The position numbers were made by a program, and so were the translations under genes. A model generated the notes under the pieces. That model saw nothing but the letters and a program-made list of their open reading frames with translations, had not been told where the DNA came from and did no database searches. From NCBI GenBank assembly GCA_030054835.1, contig JASGVS010000043.1, positions 147,829 to 211,828 on the forward strand: DNA of 64,000 nucleotides. Direction: 5' to 3'. The DNA comes from UBA3910 sp002391465. GTDB taxonomy: Bacteria > Bacillota > Limnochordia > Darwinibacteriales > Darwinibacteriaceae. Shown piece by piece: positions 60,015 through 64,000 of this stretch (within the stretch, counting starts at the first letter, position 1; each line of letters starts with the position of its first letter).

Positions 60015-60392
60015 CTATTTTCGCTTTCCGTCCCGATCAAACGTTCTTCGCAGAGCAACTTCGGTGGGGAAAATTACTGCAAGCATAACCAAACATTGGA
60101 TCATGCTGAAAACACCACCGATAGTACCAATCCGCTCAGTCCCTTCCGCCCGCACATAGATCATTACCCCAAGGGAGACAACTAGCATAATCAGTCCAGT
60201 GATGTACCATGTGCGTCCAAAGTGGCGATGGGCAAACTCCCAAGTATCCCTGTTCTTCATGGCCATGGGAGTTCTGTAACCGAACCACATATTGACCTTC
60301 TTTGGTGCCCGCTTCATGAAAAAACGGCCGAATCCAATCATCGAGAGTGGAATAAGCAGGACCATTCCAGTCATGAAAAACCAAAATTCCAT
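60015..60392 (-). CDS. SdpI family immunity-like membrane protein
   Basis: This 125-residue membrane protein carries the SdpI signature MWFGYRTPMAMKNRDTWEFAH between its first and second helices. Hydrophobic segments are EFWFFMTGMVLLIPLSMIGF, TWYITGLIMLVVSLGVMIYV and VFSMIQCLVMLAVIFP. Bacillus SdpI gives immunity to the SdpC toxin and sequesters the SdpR repressor, but most relatives have no toxin nearby, as here. ATG 60392 has GGAGGG six bases upstream. Confidence 0.83.
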   Translation of the reverse strand: MEFWFFMTGMVLLIPLSMIGFGRFFMKRAPKKVNMWFGYRTPMAMKNRDTWEFAHRHFGRTWYITGLIMLVVSLGVMIYVRAEGTERIGTIGGVFSMIQCLVMLAVIFPTEVALRRTFDRDGKRK

Positions 60393-60743
60393 AACAAACC
60401 CTCCCAAGGCTGTGGGTAGACAGCTGTTACAAGGATATTCTTTCTCCCCCTGCCATATCCTTCCTGGACTTTTCCAGCGTCGCATCATCCCTTAGCTGAA
60501 AAAAACCCGCTACACTGCGCGCAATAATCCTAACCGGAAAGCCTCAGAAAAGGGCATCCAGCTCTACCCACCTCAAGATTTGAACGTAGTGCTTGGCGAG
60601 CGCGCTACCTTGGGGTGGTAGAGGTCGCAAGAGTCGAAAGTGACTGAAGAACAAGCAGGAACAACAAGAAAGCTGCCGAAAGTGATGCATACGATTCTAT
60701 GGCGTAAGTACTCTACGCATACATAGAAAAGGGCAAAACAACC

Positions 60744-61290
60744 ATGAGAAAAGTTATGGTACTTGAACACATGTCCTTGGACGGCGTTATCCAGGGACCG
60801 GGTAGCCCACAAGAGGATACCACTGGCGGCTTTGAGCTTGGCGGCTGGATTTCAGGCTATTCCGATCCGGTGCTCGGCTCTCTTCTCAGGGAGAAAATGA
60901 GCTCAGAATTCGATCTTATGCGAGGACGAAAAACCTTTGAGATCTGGAGTTCCCATTGGCCGTAGAGGTGAACAAGGCGGTAAAGTACATTACAAGTAAC
61001 ACGCTGACATCAAGCCCATGGCAGCCGTCTGTTTTCTTGGGCGTGATATTTCTACAGCCGTACACTAGGCAAAGAACCAGGCCGGGCCAGACCTACATGT
61101 TTGGGCCAATCTAGTTCAGACCCTTCGCAAACATGACCTGGTTGATATGCTTTCGCTCACGATTTATCCCATCACATTGGGTCATGGCAACAGGCTCCTT
61201 TCTGTCGGTGCAATCCCCGCAGCTTTCCGCCTCGTGGAAAAGTACCGTTACTCCCAAGGGAGTTGTTACTATGCTGTATGAGCGGGACAG
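60744..61290 (+). pseudogene. DHFR/RibD C-terminal-like reductase pseudogene
   Basis: Pieces in several frames spell one RibD-C/dihydrofolate-reductase-family protein. An opening from ATG 60744 gives MVLEHMSLDGVIQGPGSP to GRKTFEIWSSHWP and then a TAG. A shifted frame gives NKAVKYITSNTLTSSPWQPS. After another shift and a stop come GPDLHVWANLVQTLRKHDLV and YPITLGHGNRLL, and finally VTPKGVVTMLYERDR. At least three frameshifts and one nonsense codon make it strongly decayed. The 350 bases before it (60393-60743) show no further gene. Confidence 0.78.
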
Positions 61291-61346
61291 ATGTAGTCAT
61301 CCTTTCATCCAATCCCACGGACACTTAAATGATAGGAGGGCATTTT

Positions 61347-61829
61347 GTGATCACTGACATTGACATGAAATACCTTCGTCGCTGCGTTGAGTTGGCGCGA
61401 ATCGCTTTGGACAAGGGAGACGAACCCTTTGGTTCGGTACTGGTTTCTGGCAGCGGTGAGGTTCTGTACGAAGACCACAACCATGTTGCCAGCGGCGATC
61501 ATACCCAGCATCCCGAGTTCAATATTGCCCGCTGGGCCGCGGGCAATATGACACCGGCAGAGAGGGCCGCAGCCACCGTGTACACCTCAGGCGAGCACTG
61601 CCCCATGTGCGCAGCCGCCCATGGCTGGGTTGGCTTGGGCCGAATTGTCTATGCCAGCTCATCGAAGCAGCTGGTAGAATGGTTGAGTGAACTGGGCGTC
61701 GCTCCCACCCGAGTCAAAAACCTCCCGATTCACGAGGTGATCCGCGATGCGGTAATTGCCGGGCCCGTACCCGAGCTGGCCGCTGAAATACGTGAGCTGC
61801 ACCGCCAGTTCCATACTCAGAAAAACTGA
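61347..61829 (+). CDS. Nucleoside/base deaminase, TadA/guanine deaminase-like
   Basis: This 160-residue zinc deaminase has the catalytic motif as HPEFNIARWA (HPE where tRNA deaminases have HAE) and the cysteine pair in TSGEHCPMCAAAHGWVG. DEPFGSVLVSGSGEVLYEDHN is the usual first strand. The family deaminates free bases or nucleosides (guanine, adenine) rather than tRNA; which is not evident. GTG 61347 follows AGGAGG. It is one of the few plus-strand genes in this stretch. Confidence 0.83.
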   Translation: MITDIDMKYLRRCVELARIALDKGDEPFGSVLVSGSGEVLYEDHNHVASGDHTQHPEFNIARWAAGNMTPAERAAATVYTSGEHCPMCAAAHGWVGLGRIVYASSSKQLVEWLSELGVAPTRVKNLPIHEVIRDAVIAGPVPELAAEIRELHRQFHTQKN

Positions 61830-61853
61830 GCACCGCATGAAAATGCTAAGGGA

Positions 61854-61884
61854 AACCCGGCCCCTGCTTCGGGCTGGGTTTTCT
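61854..61884. terminator. Terminator between deaminase and NUDIX genes
   Basis: AACCCGGCCC pairs with GGGCTGGGTT (one G-U pair), followed by TTCTC on the plus strand and TTTCCCTT on the minus strand. It sits in the convergent gap. Confidence 0.72.
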
Positions 61885-62408
61885 CATTTCGTCCTTCCCA
61901 CGGCAAGCAACTGCCGCAGAATAAAAGTCTCACGCTTCCCCCAAGCTGGAGGGCGGCCGAAATCTCCTGCCAGAGCCGCTTCGTTCTGGGCTAGGGCCAT
62001 CTCCAAGGCTACCCATTCGGGCCGCAGACCACGTAGTTCTTCACTTTCGTCCAAATCCAGACCCATAAACTCGAGATCTACAGTAGCGAAATAGTAGTAA
62101 GAGGTCTGTTGAAATACATCGTAATTTTCTTCCCGAGCCGCGGCATATTCGACAATCCGGCCCAAGGGTTCGCCCATTTTCCTCAGGGCCAACCCGCATT
62201 CCTCCCTAATTTCTCTCCTCAATGCCTCTAGATGGTTTTCACCGTCTTCGATCCCACCACCTGGGAACTTGAAGGCCTTATCTTGGGCAGAATAAACAAG
62301 GAGGATTCTTTCCCCTTCCTGTACAATACCTCGCACCGCTTCTCGCTTCACTGCTCGTCCCAGTTTGTTAATCCCAGGAGTGCGGTAGATCTCTGTCAAT
62401 AGCTTCAT
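61884..62408 (-). CDS. NUDIX hydrolase
   Basis: This is a 174-residue protein with a complete NUDIX box in GGGIEDGENHLEALRREIREEC (about 50-71). The preceding strand is ILLVYSAQDKAFKFPGG. It is longer at the N-terminus than MutT (TEIYRTPGINKLGRAVKREAV), a layout seen in uncharacterised NUDIX proteins. The nucleotide substrate is not clear. GGAGG precedes ATG 62408. Confidence 0.88.
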   Translation of the reverse strand: MKLLTEIYRTPGINKLGRAVKREAVRGIVQEGERILLVYSAQDKAFKFPGGGIEDGENHLEALRREIREECGLALRKMGEPLGRIVEYAAAREENYDVFQQTSYYYFATVDLEFMGLDLDESEELRGLRPEWVALEMALAQNEAALAGDFGRPPAWGKRETFILRQLLAVGRTK

Positions 62409-62486
62409 AGTAGAGCCTCCAATCCCTCACCGGCTTAATCTCTGCATAATACGAGGTATGAACGGAAAACCCTCCATTTTCAGGAA

Positions 62487-63770
62487 TTACGGCGTTAGTC
62501 TGTTACGGTCCCGCGGAAACAAAGTCACCTCCCTAATGTTGGCGACCCCGAGGATCTGGGCTGTTAAACGCTCTAGTCCAATGGCCAATCCCCCATGGGG
62601 AGGCATGCCCAGTGCAAATACCTCTAGATAGGACGAGAAGTGCTCAGGAGCTAACCCTTTTTTTCTCATATTGCCCTGCAAAAGGTCGAGTTGGTGGATG
62701 CGCTGCCCACCCGTGGTAATTTCAAGTCCCCGAAAGAGAAGGTCAAAACTGCGGGTCTGACTGTTTTCCTTCGGCATGGTGTACATAGGCCTCTTTTCCC
62801 AAGGATAGTCCGTAACGAAGACAAATTCACTCCCCTCTTGCTCAAGGAAGTATCTACTTAGGAGCCTTTCCCCTTCTGGATCCAGGTCAGCGTCTTGGTC
62901 TGCTTTCCCGTACTCCCGCCCAAGCAGCTCGAGAGCATCCTGGAGTTTTATTTTGGGAATGCTGTTAACCGCCGGCAGGTTTACACCCAGGGTCGCCAGC
63001 TCATTGGGGCAATGTTCCTCAACATAGGCGAACATATAGGCCAATAGTCGATTCTCCAGTTCCATCACATCATGTTCATCTTCAATGAACCCCATTTCCA
63101 AGTCTAGGCTAACATACTCATTTAGATGGCGAGAGGTGGCGTGTTTCTCCGCCCGGTAAACGTGTCCAACCTCATAGACACGCTCATATCCTGCACCTAC
63201 CAGCATCTGCTTGTAAAACTGTGGGCTTTGGGCTAGATACGCGGTTTCATCGAAGTAACACACCTCAAATAGCTCGGTACCCCCCTCCGTTCCGCTGGCC
63301 ACCAGCTTGGGTGAGAACACCTGTAAAAACCCTTCCTGATTGAGAAACGACTGAAAGCCGTGGACAAGCGCCGCTTGGATTTTAAATATGGGGCTAATCT
63401 TTGCATGCCGCAAGCTGAATACCCTATGATCTAGTATCGTCTCCAATGGCAGCTGGAGTTCTTCAGTGTTGATGTTGAAGGGCACACCCGCCACAGGGGA
63501 TATCATCCTAACCCTTTCAGCCACCACTTCGTAGCCAAGCCTGGCCCTTGGTTCGGCGTTGGCGATACCTTCAACTTCTACCACGCTTTCTATCGATACC
63601 CGTACATCCTGTAGCAGCACGGGATCAACGGCGACTTGAATAATTCCCGTTCTATCCCTCACAAGCAAAAATGTTACGCTGCTCAATTCCCTGATGCGGT
63701 AAATCCACCCCTGCAGAACTACTTTCTGACCAATCTTCCCCGCCAATTCGCTTACTAAAACCCGTTTCAT
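62487..63770 (-). CDS. aspS2: Archaeal-type (probably non-discriminating) aspartyl-tRNA synthetase
   Basis: This 427-residue class IIb synthetase is much shorter than the bacterial AspRS (about 590) and lacks its GAD insertion domain. The N-terminal OB domain has GQKVVLQGWIYRIRELSSVTF. The catalytic domain has GTEGGTELFEVCYFD, FYKQMLVGAGYERVYEVG, VYRAEKHATSRHLNE (motif 2) and GGLAIGLERLTAQILG with FPRDRNRLTP (motif 3), the archaeal/eukaryotic signature. In Clostridia such AspS2 enzymes can charge tRNA-Asn with aspartate for later amidation by GatCAB. An AsnRS is a less likely reading. GGAGG precedes the ATG. Confidence 0.87.
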   Translation of the reverse strand: MKRVLVSELAGKIGQKVVLQGWIYRIRELSSVTFLLVRDRTGIIQVAVDPVLLQDVRVSIESVVEVEGIANAEPRARLGYEVVAERVRMISPVAGVPFNINTEELQLPLETILDHRVFSLRHAKISPIFKIQAALVHGFQSFLNQEGFLQVFSPKLVASGTEGGTELFEVCYFDETAYLAQSPQFYKQMLVGAGYERVYEVGHVYRAEKHATSRHLNEYVSLDLEMGFIEDEHDVMELENRLLAYMFAYVEEHCPNELATLGVNLPAVNSIPKIKLQDALELLGREYGKADQDADLDPEGERLLSRYFLEQEGSEFVFVTDYPWEKRPMYTMPKENSQTRSFDLLFRGLEITTGGQRIHQLDLLQGNMRKKGLAPEHFSSYLEVFALGMPPHGGLAIGLERLTAQILGVANIREVTLFPRDRNRLTP

Positions 63771-63786
63771 TTTTCTCCTCCTTTAC

Positions 63787-63840
63787 TAAAAAACGCCCCT
63801 AACCGAAACGGGCTAGGGGCGAAGGACGCAGTGCCACCCT
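63787..63840 (-). promoter_or_regulatory. Second (gene-proximal) T-box antiterminator/terminator module before aspS2
   Basis: Read on the minus strand, a T-box core AGGGTGGCACTGCG (63827-63840) is followed by a terminator hairpin CGCCCCTA / TAGGGGCG (63794-63821) and TTTTTTA. It is the closer of two such modules and lies 16 bases from the aspS2 ATG. The TGGC matches tRNAs ending GCCA, which suits both tRNA-Asn and tRNA-Asp. Confidence 0.85.
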
Positions 63841-63856
63841 AGTAAACTCTGCCTAG

Positions 63857-64000
63857 AAAAAAATCCCGTCCCCATGGGACGAGATTCTCGCGGTGCCACC
63901 CAATTTGAACTCTAAGCAGAGTCATCTTTTGGCCAGATAACGGTGGCAGCCGGCACATCCTTTGCATCAGATGGCAACTCCAGGGTGTCCTTCCGAAAAA
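63857..64000 (-). promoter_or_regulatory. T-box riboswitch leader of aspS2, distal module (runs off window)
   Basis: A second core GGGTGGCACCGCG (63889-63901) is followed by the terminator GTCCC-ATG-GGGAC (63868-63880) and seven Ts. About 100 bases of leader (stem II/III region) lie further out to 64000; stem I with the specifier codon is outside the window. Only 60 bases separate the two cores, so the proximal module has no stem I of its own and must share this leader. Confidence 0.85.

Noticed and set aside
60393..60743. Gene remnant between sdpI-like gene and the reductase pseudogene
   Set aside because: No frame gives recognisable motifs on either strand.

Overview
The window reads as a chromosome segment of a spore-forming, flagellated member of the Bacillota (Clostridia or Limnochordia-like). 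The evidence is spoVK, two CotF-type coat genes, cheB/cheR/fapA, a Firmicutes-type SOS box in front of lexA, T-box leaders, SufU-type iron-sulfur assembly and a sulfide- or copper-type (CsoR-family) operator. Base composition looks moderate (about half G+C by eye) and GTG/TTG starts are common. I cannot name a genus from sequence alone.

Layout. 1-3.5 kb: chemotaxis and flagellar tail (partial cheB, cheR, fapA) and a Gx-type membrane protein. 3.5-4.6 kb: DUF421/DUF4363 pair on the minus strand. 4.7-15.7 kb: a long plus-strand run, miaB - small gene - mutS - mutL - miaA - spoVK - small gene - ynbB-like lyase - surE - two small genes; this is tRNA anticodon-loop modification plus mismatch repair in the order common in Bacillota, but without hfq and hflX. 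15.9-17.1 kb: divergent lexA / yneA-like SOS module. 17.2-24.9 kb: trpS with its T-box, a secreted protein, degV, mutT, initiator tRNA, trxA with an operator-bearing promoter, a DnaQ-type exonuclease, a hemerythrin/PAS protein and two coat proteins. 24.9-33.4 kb: tkt-pduL, tRNA-Trp, helD, a SagB-type reductase, DMT and MATE exporters. 33.4-38.5 kb: sufCBDSU operon on the minus strand.

38.5-62.4 kb is an accessory zone, almost entirely minus strand, of short, often overlapping genes. It holds nine intact GNAT acetyltransferases (one AAC(6')-like, one fused to a GrpB domain), a GNAT pseudogene, two aminoglycoside-phosphotransferase-fold proteins, a rifampin ADP-ribosyltransferase (Arr), a VOC protein, two ABC-2 exporter sets (one a yxlEFG relative), two methyltransferases, ITPase, uracil-DNA glycosylase, deaminases and NUDIX enzymes. 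Five genes here are broken (GNAT, ABC ATPase, DUF4256, pyridoxamine-phosphate-oxidase-like, DHFR/RibD-like). The zone looks like an accumulating and decaying store of drug-modifying and damaged-metabolite-handling genes. The window closes with an archaeal-type (probably non-discriminating) aspartyl-tRNA synthetase behind a T-box leader that carries two successive antiterminator/terminator modules.

The most interesting signals are the doubled T-box expression platform before aspS2, the CsoR-family operator lying exactly in the spacer of the trxA promoter, an inverted 3' relic of the initiator tRNA 1.4 kb from the intact copy, and the cluster of pseudogenes inside the GNAT-rich region, two of which are broken only by in-frame stop codons.
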